Position numbers and translations under genes: made by a program. The notes beneath the pieces were generated by a model. The model searched no databases. It was not told the DNA's origin and saw nothing but the letters and a program-made list of their open reading frames with translations. Shown one piece after another: positions 15,183-23,768 of a DNA stretch of 47,835 nt. Source of the DNA: Cryobacterium adonitolivorans (GTDB taxonomy: Bacteria; Actinomycetota; Actinomycetes; Actinomycetales; Microbacteriaceae). Within the stretch, counting starts at the first letter, position 1. Every line of letters starts with the position of its first letter. The stretch covers positions 1 to 47,835 of the forward strand of contig NZ_SOFL01000003.1 in NCBI RefSeq assembly GCF_004402695.1, in the 5' to 3' direction.

Positions 15183-15845
15183 TCAGGGTCCGCCGAGCCA
15201 ACTGTCGATCCGATGGTGGTCGGGGGTGAATCCGTTGCCGACGCCCCACAGGACGGCCTGGGTGCGGCTGGCAACGCCGATCTTGCCGTAGACACTACGT
15301 ATATAGGACTTGACGGTATTGGGACTGAGATACGTGAGCGCGGCCACTTCGGCGTTGCTCTTGCCCTGGGTGATCAGCGCCAGAATCTCGGACTCGCGAT
15401 CCGTGATCCCTTCGCGACGCCCGGGCCAGTCCAATCCCGGAGCGCTGCCCACCCGCCTGGGCGGATCGCTCACCACGATCTCGCCGGCCTGCACCGATTC
15501 CAGGGCCGCCACGAGGTCACGGGCGGGCAACGTCTTCGACAGGTAACCGCTGACACCCCGATCCAAGGCATCGGCGATGAGCGCGGGCTGGAAGTTCCAG
15601 GTGTACACAACGACGCGACCGGCTCGTGGGTTCCGGACGAGAGCTGAGAGCTCAGACAGATCGGATTCGGGTTGGGCGAAGGAGTCGTACAGCACGATGT
15701 CGGTTGTGTCGGAGAGAGCCGTGTTCGCATCGATCTCCGCGACAAGCACACGATCCCGATAGTGATCGAACATGTGCGCCAGGCCCTTCAGCACAATGTC
15801 GTAGTCATCGACAAGGGCGACAGTCACTGGCTGGAACGGGGACAC
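15183..15845 (-). CDS. LuxR-type response regulator (NarL/FixJ family), orphan
   Basis: A 220-residue two-domain regulator. The receiver domain starts VTVALVDDYDIVLKGL with the acidic pair at 13-14; the phospho-acceptor Asp is probably in IVLYDSF near residue 54. The C-terminal helix-turn-helix spans about 145-205 with ITDRESEILALITQGKSNAEVAAL and YLSPNTVKSYIRSVYGKIG. No histidine kinase gene is next to it. The start is GTG 15845; the second GTG a few codons later is possible. The palindrome at 15880-15897 is 35 bp upstream, and a GlsB stress gene lies divergently beyond, so this protein may regulate itself and glsB. Confidence 0.88.
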   Translation of the reverse strand: MSPFQPVTVALVDDYDIVLKGLAHMFDHYRDRVLVAEIDANTALSDTTDIVLYDSFAQPESDLSELSALVRNPRAGRVVVYTWNFQPALIADALDRGVSGYLSKTLPARDLVAALESVQAGEIVVSDPPRRVGSAPGLDWPGRREGITDRESEILALITQGKSNAEVAALTYLSPNTVKSYIRSVYGKIGVASRTQAVLWGVGNGFTPDHHRIDSWLGGP

Positions 15846-15879
15846 AGTAGGACGTTACCGCCCCTGTGGGAAGCGTGGC

Positions 15880-15897
15880 TACACCCCTAGGGGTGTA
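15880..15897. promoter_or_regulatory. Perfect 18-bp palindrome TACACCCCTAGGGGTGTA
   Basis: Lies between the divergent response-regulator and GlsB genes, 35 bp from one start and 94 bp from the other. Full dyad symmetry and no spacer make it a strong candidate operator for a dimeric regulator, with the neighbouring LuxR-type protein the first suspect. Confidence 0.6.
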
Positions 15898-15990
15898 CCG
15901 CCGCCTCCGTCCGGGTGTTTTGCTGTTCATCGTCCAGCAACCGCTGGTCTCATCGAACGCTCAGCCACAACCAACAGGAAGGAGACCACA

Positions 15991-16257
15991 ATGCTTGGTC
16001 TCATCATCAGCCTCATCGTCGTCGGCATCATCGCCGGCGCAGTCGCTCGCCTCGTCGTGCCCGGTCGGCAGAACATCAGCATCCCGATGACCATCGTGCT
16101 GGGCATCATCGGGTCCTTCGTCGGCGGATTCCTCGGCTTCCTGATCTTCCAACACGACCCGATGGACGGCTTCTTCCAGCCGGCAGGCATCATCGGCGCG
16201 ATCATCGTGCTCTTGGTCTACATCCGCGTCAGCGGCCGTCGCAGCGTTCAGCACTAG
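15991..16257 (+). CDS. GlsB/YeaQ/YmgE-family stress membrane protein
   Basis: An 88-residue protein with three hydrophobic helices: LGLIISLIVVGIIAGAVARL, TIVLGIIGSFVGGFLGFLIF and GIIGAIIVLLVYIRV. The GxxAGxxARLxxPG and GxxGSxxGG patterns define the transglycosylase-associated (YeaQ/GlsB) family, which is linked to general and envelope stress though its biochemistry is unresolved. GGAAGGAGACC precedes the ATG. It is divergent from the response regulator at 15183 and shares its palindromic control region. Confidence 0.92.
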   Translation: MLGLIISLIVVGIIAGAVARLVVPGRQNISIPMTIVLGIIGSFVGGFLGFLIFQHDPMDGFFQPAGIIGAIIVLLVYIRVSGRRSVQH

Positions 16258-16320
16258 CCGGCTCCCCGGTGACCGCCGTTTCGTCGGTCACCGGGGCCAG
16301 CTGCGCCGTGAGGGCTTCCG

Positions 16321-16731
16321 TCAGGAGACGGCCTTCTCCAGCAGTTCGACCAGTTGCTTCTGATCCGCGTCGGTGAGCGTGTTCACCGCGAACGAGGTGG
16401 GCCAGAAATTGCCTTCGTCGAGGTTCGCGTCCGGCTGGAAACCGATGGTGGCGTACCGCACCTTGAACTTCGCGGCGCTCTGGAAGAACACCACCACCTT
16501 GCCGTCGGCGTTGGCGTAGGCCGGCATGCCGTACCAGGTCTTGGCGCCCAGATCGGTGTTGTCCTTGACCAGCCGGTGCAGAGTCTCGGCCAGTTCCTGG
16601 TCGGTGCCGGACATCTCGGCGATGGCGGCGAGGCACGCCGCCTCCAGGTCGGCGTCGACTTGAGCGGCCTTTGCTTCGGCCACCACCGCTCGCATGGCGG
16701 CCTTCTCCTCTTTGCTGAATGCTGTGCTCAT
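16321..16731 (-). CDS. DUF1801 (YdhG-like) protein
   Basis: A 136-residue cytosolic protein with the DUF1801 core: KTWYGMPAYANADGKVVVFF near residues 72-91 and FKVRYATIGF near 96-105, ending NFWPTSFAVNTLTDADQKQL. The N-terminal 40 residues form an Ala/Glu-rich helix. Family members of known structure have a small alpha/beta fold similar to iron chaperones such as frataxin, but no function is established. The ATG at 16731 is preceded by GGGAGGA at good spacing; the longer frame to 16779 lacks a site. Stands alone between the GlsB gene and repeat copy B. Confidence 0.85.
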   Translation of the reverse strand: MSTAFSKEEKAAMRAVVAEAKAAQVDADLEAACLAAIAEMSGTDQELAETLHRLVKDNTDLGAKTWYGMPAYANADGKVVVFFQSAAKFKVRYATIGFQPDANLDEGNFWPTSFAVNTLTDADQKQLVELLEKAVS

Positions 16732-16836
16732 TGTGTGTTCCTCCCTGGTTCGGTCTATGGCACCTACTGTAGGACGCACCCGGGACGGCTGCTTCTTCGA
16801 TTCTGCTCACATCGGCGCATCCGGGCAGGTCGGAGC

Positions 16837-16924
16837 GACGGGCGTTTATAAGGACAAAGGTCGGAAATTAGGAACCTTCGTCCAATCCCGTCCTTGTAAT
16901 ATCGCTTTTTCCTTTTAACGAGGT
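16837..16924 (+). repeat. 88-bp structured repeat, copy B
   Basis: Second copy of the element at 2271-2358, same length and no gaps. It keeps GACGGGCGTT, GGAC, GGTCGGAA, GTCCAATCCCGT, TAAT and AACGAGGT. Besides the outer stem it can form AAGGAC with GTCCTT (positions 14-19 with 54-59) or GGAC with GTCC (16-19 with 44-47) enclosing AAGGT/ACCTT; these folds exclude each other. It lies 3 bp beyond the mmsA stop codon, on the opposite orientation to that gene, so it may mark the end of the pyrimidine operon. Confidence 0.7.
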
Positions 16925-16927
16925 CAC

Positions 16928-18427
16928 CTACGTGTTCTGCGGGAAGCCCAGGTTGATGCCGCCGTGGCTGGGGTCGAGCCAGCGGGCGGTGACGGCCTTT
17001 TCACGGGTGTAAAAGCTGATGCCCGCGGGGCCGTAGGCCTTGGCGTCGCCGAACAGGGAGTCCTTCCAGCCGCCGAACGAGTGGTACGCCACCGGCACGG
17101 GGATCGGCACGTTGATGCCGACCATGCCTACCTGCACCTCATGCTGGAAGCGCCGCGCTGCACCACCGTCGTTGGTGAAGATCGCGGTGCCGTTGCCGTA
17201 CTTGCTGGCGTTGATGACGGCCACGCCGTCGGTGTAGCTGGCCACCCGCAGCACGCTGAGCACCGGGCCGAAAATCTCGTCCTTATAGACGGCGGAGTCC
17301 AGGCTGACCTTGTCGAACAGGGTGGGGCCGAGCCAGAAACCGGATGCCTCGCCGTCGACCTTGATGCCGCGACCGTCGATCACGACGTCCGCTCCATCCG
17401 CCTGGGCGATGTCGATGTAACCGGCCACCTTGTCGCGGTGCGCCTCGGTGATCAGCGGGCCCATATCGCAGCCGCGCATGCCGTCGCCCACCTTCAGTCC
17501 CTTGACCCGCTCGGCGATCTTGGCGATCAGCTCGTCGGCGACGGGCTCCACGGCCACGATCACGCTGATGGCCATGCAACGCTCCCCCGCCGAACCGAAG
17601 CCGGCGTTGACCGCGGCATCCGCGGCCAGGTCGAGGTCGGCATCCGGCAGCACCAGCATGTGGTTCTTGGCGCCGCCGAGGGCCTGCACCCGCTTGCCGT
17701 GCTGCGCGGCGGTCTCGTAGATGTACTTGGCGATCGGGGTGGAGCCGACGAAGGAGATGGCCTGCACGTCTGGATGGACCAGCAGCGCGTCGACGGCCTC
17801 TTTGTCTCCGTGCACGACGTTGAAGACGCCGTCGGGCAGGCCGGCCTCGGTGAACAGGGCGGCGAGCCAGTTGGCGGCGGACGGGTCCTTCTCGCTGGGC
17901 TTGAGCACAACGGTGTTGCCGGCGGCAATGGCGATGGGGAAGAACCAGAGCGGCACCATGGCCGGGAAGTTGAACGGGCTGATGATGCCGACCACGCCGA
18001 GCGGCTGCCGCAGGGTGTACACATCGACGCCGGTGGAGACGTTCTCGGAGAACTCGCCCTTGGACAGGTGCGGCAGGCCGAGGGCGAACTCGACGACCTC
18101 GAGTCCACGGGCGATCTCGCCGAGGGCGTCTGAGGTGACCTTGCCGTGTTCGTTGGTGAGGATGTCGGCCAGCTCGCCCTTGCGCGCATTGAGGAGCTCG
18201 CGGAACGTGAACATGACGCCCTGGCGTTTGGCGATGGAGGCGTCCCGCCAGGCGGGGTATGCGGCCAGGGCCGAGGCGACAACGGTGTCGACGTCGGCGG
18301 CGGTGGCCAGGGAGACCAGACGCTGCACTGCGCCGGTGGCCGGATTGTAGACGGGGGCGGTGCGCGTGGAACTTCCGGCGCCTGGGGCGCCGTCGATCCA
18401 GTGGGTGAGGATGGGAAGGTCGTTCAT
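16928..18427 (-). CDS. mmsA: CoA-acylating (methyl)malonate-semialdehyde dehydrogenase
   Basis: Oxidises malonate semialdehyde to acetyl-CoA, or methylmalonate semialdehyde to propionyl-CoA, with NAD+ and CoA. The 499-residue aldehyde dehydrogenase has ISPFNFPAMVPLWFFPIA near 152-169, KPSEKDPSA, the nucleotide loop FVGSTPIAKYIYE and the catalytic Cys in SAGERCMA near residue 284. ERCMA and the PFNFPAM form are those of MmsA/IolA rather than ordinary aldehyde dehydrogenases. It is the last gene of the pyrimidine unit and would consume the semialdehyde formed from beta-alanine or beta-aminoisobutyrate by the upstream aminotransferase. Confidence 0.93.
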   Translation of the reverse strand: MNDLPILTHWIDGAPGAGSSTRTAPVYNPATGAVQRLVSLATAADVDTVVASALAAYPAWRDASIAKRQGVMFTFRELLNARKGELADILTNEHGKVTSDALGEIARGLEVVEFALGLPHLSKGEFSENVSTGVDVYTLRQPLGVVGIISPFNFPAMVPLWFFPIAIAAGNTVVLKPSEKDPSAANWLAALFTEAGLPDGVFNVVHGDKEAVDALLVHPDVQAISFVGSTPIAKYIYETAAQHGKRVQALGGAKNHMLVLPDADLDLAADAAVNAGFGSAGERCMAISVIVAVEPVADELIAKIAERVKGLKVGDGMRGCDMGPLITEAHRDKVAGYIDIAQADGADVVIDGRGIKVDGEASGFWLGPTLFDKVSLDSAVYKDEIFGPVLSVLRVASYTDGVAVINASKYGNGTAIFTNDGGAARRFQHEVQVGMVGINVPIPVPVAYHSFGGWKDSLFGDAKAYGPAGISFYTREKAVTARWLDPSHGGINLGFPQNT

Positions 18428-18452
18428 GTCAGTCGATTCTGTTGGGGTTATC

Positions 18453-18507
18453 CGTTGGTCGAGCTTGTCGAGATCCGGTCGCGGGGTCTCGGCAGGCTCG
18501 ACCAACG
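18453..18507. repeat. Inverted REP-like repeat R5, copy 1
   Basis: CGTTGGTCGAGCTTGTCGAG and its near reverse complement (CTCGGCAGGCTCGACCAACG) flank GATCCGGTCGCGGGGT. The same half-sites recur three times at 26296-26415. It lies between the aminotransferase and mmsA genes inside the operon, where a hairpin could stabilise or trim the mRNA. I recall this repeat type as common in Microbacteriaceae. Confidence 0.75.
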
Positions 18508-18530
18508 CATGGGGGCGTTGTCGAGGCAGG

Positions 18531-19865
18531 TCAGGCGTAACCGAGCTCGAGGGCGAGGACCTCGTCGTAGATGGCCAGGGCCTCGGCCACCTCGGAGTCG
18601 GTGACGACGCAGGGCGGCACGACGTGGATGCGGTTGTCCATGATGAAAGGCAACAGGTTGCGGGCCAGCAGCTCGGTCTTGATGCGGGCCATCACCGCCG
18701 GCGGCACTGGCTCGCGGGTCTCCCGGTCGGCCACGAGCTCGATCGCCCAGAAGACGCCCTCGCCGCGCACCTCCCCGATGATCGGGTGCTTCGCCTTCAA
18801 CGCCTCCAGGCCGGGGCCGATGGCGTCGGTGCCGATCCGGGCGGCGTTCGCCACGATGTCCTCCTCTTCCATGGCGTCGAGGGCCGCCACGATCGAGGCC
18901 ATCGCCAGCGGATGCCCGCTGTAGGTGAGCCCGCCGGGGAACACCGTGTCGTCGAAGTCGGCGGAGATGGCGTCGGAGATGATCACGCCACCGACGGGCA
19001 CGTAGCCGGAGTTGACGCCCTTGGCGAAGGTGATCAGGTCGGGCACGACGCCGGTGCCGTCGAACGCGAACCAGCGCCCGGTGCGGCCGAAGCCCACCAT
19101 CACCTCGTCGAGGATCAGCATGATGCCGTACCGGTCGCAGAGCGCGCGCACCCCGGCAAGATAGCCGGGCGGCGGCATCAGCACCCCGGCGGTGCCGGGG
19201 ATGGACTCCAGCAGAACGGCGGCGATGGAGGTGGCGCCCTCGCTCTGGATGACCCGCTCCAGGTGGTGCAGCGCGCGTTCGCATTCCTGCTCTGGCGTCG
19301 TCGCCCAGAACTCGCTGCGGTACAGGTAGGGGCCGAAGAAGTGCACGTGTCCGCGGGCGAACTCGTTGGGGATGCGGCGCCAGTCGCCGGTGGCGACGAT
19401 GGCCGCGCCGGTGTTGCCGTGGTACGAGCGGTAGGTGGAGAGCACGGTGTCGCGGCCGGTGTGCAGGCGGGCCATCCGGATGGCGTTCTCGTTGGCATCC
19501 GCACCGCCGTTGGTGAAGAAGACCTTGTTGAAGCCGTCGGGTGCCCGGTCGACGATGCGTTTGGCGGCCTCGCCGCGGGCCAGGTTGGCGGTGGACGGCG
19601 CGATGGTGGTGAGCAGCTGCACCTGGTCGATGATTCCCTTGATCACGGCCGGATGCTGGTGGCCGATGTTGACGTTGACGAGCTGGCTGGAGAAGTCGAG
19701 ATAGGTGCGGCCGTCGTGGTCCCAGACCCGGCAGCCGAGACCGCCGGCGATGACAAGGGGAACCAGCTTGCCCTGGGCAGACCAGGAGTGGAAGACGTGG
19801 GCCTTGTCGAGCTGGGCGGTGCGGTCGTTCAGGCCGAGCTCGGTAGTGGTGTCGATGTCGGTCAC
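18531..19865 (-). CDS. Class III aminotransferase, probable beta-alanine:pyruvate type
   Basis: A 444-residue PLP enzyme of the omega-aminotransferase class. PLP-contact segments FTNGGADANENAIRMAR near 115-131, YRSYHGNTGAA, the Asp in LILDEVMVGFGRTG and the Schiff-base Lys in ITFAKGVNSGYVPVGG near residue 279 are all present. In this operon the likely reaction is beta-alanine (or 3-aminoisobutyrate) with pyruvate to malonate semialdehyde and alanine, feeding mmsA. The taurine-pyruvate type is similar, but nothing else here suits taurine. GTG 19865 is chosen because GAAGGA precedes it and the protein then starts at the family's usual place. Confidence 0.88.
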   Translation of the reverse strand: MTDIDTTTELGLNDRTAQLDKAHVFHSWSAQGKLVPLVIAGGLGCRVWDHDGRTYLDFSSQLVNVNIGHQHPAVIKGIIDQVQLLTTIAPSTANLARGEAAKRIVDRAPDGFNKVFFTNGGADANENAIRMARLHTGRDTVLSTYRSYHGNTGAAIVATGDWRRIPNEFARGHVHFFGPYLYRSEFWATTPEQECERALHHLERVIQSEGATSIAAVLLESIPGTAGVLMPPPGYLAGVRALCDRYGIMLILDEVMVGFGRTGRWFAFDGTGVVPDLITFAKGVNSGYVPVGGVIISDAISADFDDTVFPGGLTYSGHPLAMASIVAALDAMEEEDIVANAARIGTDAIGPGLEALKAKHPIIGEVRGEGVFWAIELVADRETREPVPPAVMARIKTELLARNLLPFIMDNRIHVVPPCVVTDSEVAEALAIYDEVLALELGYA

Positions 19866-19960
19866 GATGTGTGTTCCTTCTCTGCTGCTCTGTGTGCCCC
19901 GCCAGGCGGGGCGGTGGGTGACCGGGCGACCGCGCGAGGCAGCCGCCCGGTCGAGGTTGA

Positions 19961-21112
19961 CTACTCGCCGCCCTCCTGCAGGGTGACGTCGATCGGTGCC
20001 CAATCGGCGCCCTTGACGTCCACTCCCTCCGCGGTCAATTCATCCAGGGCCTGCTGCACGTACTCGTTGGAGTATGCGGTTTTGGGCGGGTCTGTGGTGA
20101 TGATGGTGCCACCGGTTTCGTTCTTCGTGTTCATGGCGATGTCGACGGTGTTGGCCCAGGCGGCCTCGTCGATCAGGCCAACGCCGTTCGTGGACGGGAA
20201 GATCAGCTTGCTGACCTCGTTGGTCATCCACAGCTGGTGGCCGGCGGGCAGGGCTGACCCGGCGTCGGCCACGATGGTCGCGGCCTCCTCGGGATTCTGG
20301 GAGGCGTAGATCCAGCCCTTGATGGAGGCCTTGATGAACGCCACGGTCTGGTCGGCGTAGGCCTCGTCGTCGGCGAGCTTGTCGGTGTTGGCCCAGATCG
20401 CATCCTGAAGCATCGCGGTGCCCTCGTCGTTCCAGTCGATGACGTTGAGGTCCTCGGGCTGGTAGAGCTCACCGGTGTCTGGGTTGATGGTTTCCAGCAC
20501 CTGGGCGTACTCGTTGTAGGTCATCGCCTGGGCCGCGTCGATGTCGCCGGCCAGGAAGGCATTCATGTCGAACGCCTGCTGCACGAGGCTGATGTCGCCG
20601 ACCTGCACGCCGGCCTGCTGCATACCGGCGAAGAGCTCCCACTCGTTGCCGTAGCCCCAGCTACCCACGTTCTTGCCGGCCAGGTCGGCCGGGCTGGTGA
20701 TGTTCTTGTCCTTGAACGAGATCTGGGTGGTGGCGCTGCGCTCGAAGATCTGCGCGACGTCGGTGATGTTGGCGCCCTGTTCGATGGAACCGAGCACCTT
20801 GGGCACCCAGGAGATGGCGTAGTCCACGTCGCCGGACGCGAGAACGTCCTGCGGCACGATGTCGGCGCCGCCCTCCTCAATGGTCACGTCGAGGCCTTCC
20901 TCCTCGTAGTAGCCCTGGTCGACGGCCGCGTAGTAACCGGCGAACTGGGCCTGGGCCACCCACTGCAGCTGCAGGGTGACGGGGGTGAGGTCTCCGGTGG
21001 CGGAGTCCTCGGTCGGATCGGCATCGCTGGCGGCGCTGCATCCGGAAAGGACGAGGGCGCTGGCCGCGGCGACGGCGCCTGCCGTCGTCAGCCATCGTGT
21101 GCTGTGTTTCAT
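19961..21112 (-). CDS. ABC transporter substrate-binding lipoprotein, NMT1/THI5-like
   Basis: A 383-residue lipoprotein: signal peptide with lipobox LSGCS (Cys near 25), then VTLQLQWVAQAQFAGYYAAV near 45-64, the typical start of pyrimidine-precursor binders of the THI5/NMT1 fold. YYEEEGLDVTIEEGG and VDYAISWVPKVLG follow the same pattern. Members bind thiamine pyrimidine precursors, riboflavin or similar rings; in this cluster a uracil/dihydrouracil-like or ureido compound is the likely cargo. It follows the ATPase and two permeases in the operon. Confidence 0.9.
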   Translation of the reverse strand: MKHSTRWLTTAGAVAAASALVLSGCSAASDADPTEDSATGDLTPVTLQLQWVAQAQFAGYYAAVDQGYYEEEGLDVTIEEGGADIVPQDVLASGDVDYAISWVPKVLGSIEQGANITDVAQIFERSATTQISFKDKNITSPADLAGKNVGSWGYGNEWELFAGMQQAGVQVGDISLVQQAFDMNAFLAGDIDAAQAMTYNEYAQVLETINPDTGELYQPEDLNVIDWNDEGTAMLQDAIWANTDKLADDEAYADQTVAFIKASIKGWIYASQNPEEAATIVADAGSALPAGHQLWMTNEVSKLIFPSTNGVGLIDEAAWANTVDIAMNTKNETGGTIITTDPPKTAYSNEYVQQALDELTAEGVDVKGADWAPIDVTLQEGGE

Positions 21113-21175
21113 GAGTTCCTCCTTTTATGTACTGCTACGGGTGCTGCTGATGCGGGATGGTGCTGCGGGATGGTT

Positions 21176-22006
21176 TCAGGCGGTGGGGGCGCGGCGGCTG
21201 ACCACCTTCTCGAGGCCGAGCGCTGCGCTATAGAAGAGGAGTCCGAGGATTATGGAGCCGAGCACGTAGGCCCAGGCGAGACCGTAGTTACTGCTGGACG
21301 CGGCGGAGGTGATCGACTTGCCCAGGCCCCCGACCGGGCCGCCGAAGTACTCGGCGATCAGGGCGGAGATCACGGCGAGGGAGGACGCAATGCGGAGGCC
21401 CGTGAACACGAACGGCACCGCGGTGGGCAGGGTCACGGTCTTGGTGGCCTGCCAGCTCGAGGCGGCGTAGGCGCGCATCAGGTCTCGGTGCACGGGCCGC
21501 ACCATGCGTAGGCCCTTGAGGGTGTTGAAGTACACCGGCACGAACACCGCCAGCGCGGCCACGAGCTGTCTGGCGGTCTCGGCGTTGGCGCCGAACATCG
21601 TATACAGCACGGGTGCCAGGGCCACGATCGGCACCACCGCGAATGCGGCCACCACGGGCGCTGACATCTCGTCGAAGATCCGCACCAGCGCGGAAAGGAT
21701 GGCCAGCAGCACGCCGACGATGGCGCCGAGCACCAGGCCAATCAGGGCATTGCGTCCGGTGACGACCATGCCGTTGACGACGTTCTGCAGGTTGGTGACG
21801 AACTGCTCGCCGATAGTGACTGGGCCGGGCAGGATGAACGGCTTGATAGCCAGCACCGTGACGAAGCCCTGCCAAAGCAGGATCGCCAGGGCGCCGAGCA
21901 GCACCGGCGGTAGAACGGTGCGGGCCGGCCCGGAGCCGGCTTGGGCTGTGCGTGCCGACCCGGCGGGAGCCGGTGCGGCCGCGCGCGTTCCAGCGGGGAC
22001 GCTCAT
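21176..22006 (-). CDS. ABC transporter permease (BPD_transp_1), first of pair
   Basis: A 276-residue inner-membrane permease of the SsuC/ThiX type with about six helices, after a 30-residue Ala-rich cytosolic leader. The EAA loop that contacts the ATPase is near 165-185 (DLMRAYAASSWQATKTVTLPTA). Its start overlaps the ATPase stop by 4 nt. Two different permease genes serve one binding protein and one ATPase, so a heterodimeric channel is likely, as in RibXY-type and some hydroxymethylpyrimidine importers. Confidence 0.92.
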   Translation of the reverse strand: MSVPAGTRAAAPAPAGSARTAQAGSGPARTVLPPVLLGALAILLWQGFVTVLAIKPFILPGPVTIGEQFVTNLQNVVNGMVVTGRNALIGLVLGAIVGVLLAILSALVRIFDEMSAPVVAAFAVVPIVALAPVLYTMFGANAETARQLVAALAVFVPVYFNTLKGLRMVRPVHRDLMRAYAASSWQATKTVTLPTAVPFVFTGLRIASSLAVISALIAEYFGGPVGGLGKSITSAASSSNYGLAWAYVLGSIILGLLFYSAALGLEKVVSRRAPTA

Positions 22007-22830
22007 CGCGACTCGACTCCGCGCGCCCCGGTGGGGGCGGCGCCATGCAGCAACTCGCGCACCCGGCTGACCGAGTGGAAGAACTCCGCCTCTTCGCGCA
22101 GGTTCTCGCCGCGGTCGCTCATACGGCCGAGGTTCACCCCGAGCACGTCGCGGATGCGGCCGGGCCGGGGCGACATCACCACCACCCGGTTGGAGAGGAA
22201 CACGGCCTCGGGGATGGAGTGGGTGACGAAGACCACGGCGGCGCTGGTCTCGGCGCAGATGCGCACGAGCTCGTTCTGCATGCGCTCCCTGGTCATCTCG
22301 TCGAGGGCGCCGAACGGCTCGTCCATCAGCAGCAGGCTCGGGCTCTCCGCCAGCGACCGGGCGATCGCCACCCGCTGTTGCATGCCGCCGGAGAGCTGGT
22401 CGGGGTAATGCCCGGCGAAGTCGGTCAGGCCCACGAGTTCGATCAGCTCGGCGGCTCGCTCGCGGCGGGCGGCCTTGCCGGCGCCGTGCAGTTCCAGAGG
22501 CAATTCGATGTTGCCGGTCACCGTGCGCCAGGGCAGCAGGCCGGCCTGTTGAAAGGCGATGCCGTAGTCCTGGTCGATGCGGGCCTGGCTGGCGGTCTTG
22601 CCGAACACCTCGATGGACCCGTTGGTGGGGGTGTCGAGGTCGGCGATCAGCCGCAGCAGGGTGCTCTTGCCGCAGCCGCTGGGCCCGATCAGCGAGACGA
22701 ATTCGCCGGGGGCGACGGTGAGGCTCACCGCATCCAGGGCCGTGACTGAGGCGCCCTTGCGGCCGGCGAAGACGCGGCTGACCTCGGTCACCTCCACGGC
22801 GTGCTGTACCGGTAGTGCTGCCGTGGTCAT
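22003..22830 (-). CDS. ABC transporter ATP-binding protein (SsuB/ThiZ-like)
   Basis: A 275-residue nucleotide-binding subunit. Walker A GPSGCGKSTLLR near 51-62, Q-loop IAFQQAGLLPWRTV, signature LSGGMQQR near 145-152, Walker B LLLMDEPFGALDE, and the H-loop VTHSIPEA are intact. ATG 22830 is used because it overlaps the upstream permease stop (ATGA); the longer frame runs back into that permease. It energises uptake by the two flanking permeases and the THI5-type binding protein. Confidence 0.94.
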   Translation of the reverse strand: MTTAALPVQHAVEVTEVSRVFAGRKGASVTALDAVSLTVAPGEFVSLIGPSGCGKSTLLRLIADLDTPTNGSIEVFGKTASQARIDQDYGIAFQQAGLLPWRTVTGNIELPLELHGAGKAARRERAAELIELVGLTDFAGHYPDQLSGGMQQRVAIARSLAESPSLLLMDEPFGALDEMTRERMQNELVRICAETSAAVVFVTHSIPEAVFLSNRVVVMSPRPGRIRDVLGVNLGRMSDRGENLREEAEFFHSVSRVRELLHGAAPTGARGVESR

Positions 22831-23768
22831 GCGGCCACCTCTCCCCTGCGGAATCGACGTAGGAACAGTGAGATCAGGCCGACGAACCCGGCGGCGACGA
22901 GGCCCACCAGGATCGACCCGAAGATGGGGGCCCAGGGCTTGCCGGGGTCGCTGCCGGCGGCACCGGCGTATTCGACGATGAGCCGGCCGATGCCGCCGCG
23001 CAGCCCGATCGAGACCTCGGCGACGACGCTGCCGATCACGGCGCTGGCCGCGGCGAGGCGGAGGGCCGGCAGGAGGAAGCCCACGCTGGCCGGGAGCCGC
23101 AGCCGCCAGAGCGTCTTCCACCAGCCCACGGCGTAGCAGTGCATGAGGTCCACGTGATTGGCGTCGGGTGAGCCGAGGCCCTTAAGCGCGCCGATCGAGA
23201 CCGGGAAGAAGGCGAGGTAGGAGGCGATCAGCGCCACCGACATCCAGTTCTCCCAGGTGAAGGCGCCGAATTCGAGCTGCGCGCCCCAGCGCCGCACCAG
23301 CGGGGCCAACGCAATCAGTGGCACGGTCTGGCTGAGGATGACCCAGGGCAGGATGGCCGATTCGGCCAGCTTGAACCGCTGCATCAGCAACGCCAGGGCC
23401 AGGCCCACCGTGACGCCGACGATCCAGCCGACAGCCGAGATGCCGAGGGTGAACAGGGACGCCTCGAGCACGGCCTGCAACATCGAAACGGCGCTGGCGC
23501 TGCCGGTGACGGGTTCGAGGATGCGTTCGAGCATCACCCACAAGTGCGGCATGGCCATCTCGCTGGCCCGGGGCAGCACGGTGACGCCGCCGACGATCAC
23601 GCCGTCTGCCGGTGCGAGGAAGATGTAGAGCTCCCACAGCAGCGCGAGCGCGAGCACCCCGAGGGCGCCCACCAGTAGGCGCCGCGGCGTCCCCCGGAGC
23701 CTCGCCCGGCCCCGCGACGCAGCGCCCGCCCTCACGGGGGCGGTGCGCACGGAGCCGGCCGGAGTCAT
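22827..23768 (-). CDS. ABC transporter permease (BPD_transp_1), second of pair
   Basis: A 313-residue permease with a basic N-terminus followed by about six to seven helices beginning LLVGALGVLALALLWELYIF. The EAA-type loop is near 190-215 (DLMHCYAVGWWKTLWRLRLP). It overlaps the LLM oxidoreductase stop by 4 nt and the ATPase start by 4 nt, so the three genes are translationally coupled. It is longer than the partner at 21176 and differs in sequence, supporting a heterodimer. Confidence 0.92.
   Translation of the reverse strand: MTPAGSVRTAPVRAGAASRGRARLRGTPRRLLVGALGVLALALLWELYIFLAPADGVIVGGVTVLPRASEMAMPHLWVMLERILEPVTGSASAVSMLQAVLEASLFTLGISAVGWIVGVTVGLALALLMQRFKLAESAILPWVILSQTVPLIALAPLVRRWGAQLEFGAFTWENWMSVALIASYLAFFPVSIGALKGLGSPDANHVDLMHCYAVGWWKTLWRLRLPASVGFLLPALRLAAASAVIGSVVAEVSIGLRGGIGRLIVEYAGAAGSDPGKPWAPIFGSILVGLVAAGFVGLISLFLRRFRRGEVAA

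Noticed and set aside
18360..20309. 649-codon plus-strand open frame over the aminotransferase
   Set aside because: Shadow frame; the minus strand carries a complete PLP enzyme.
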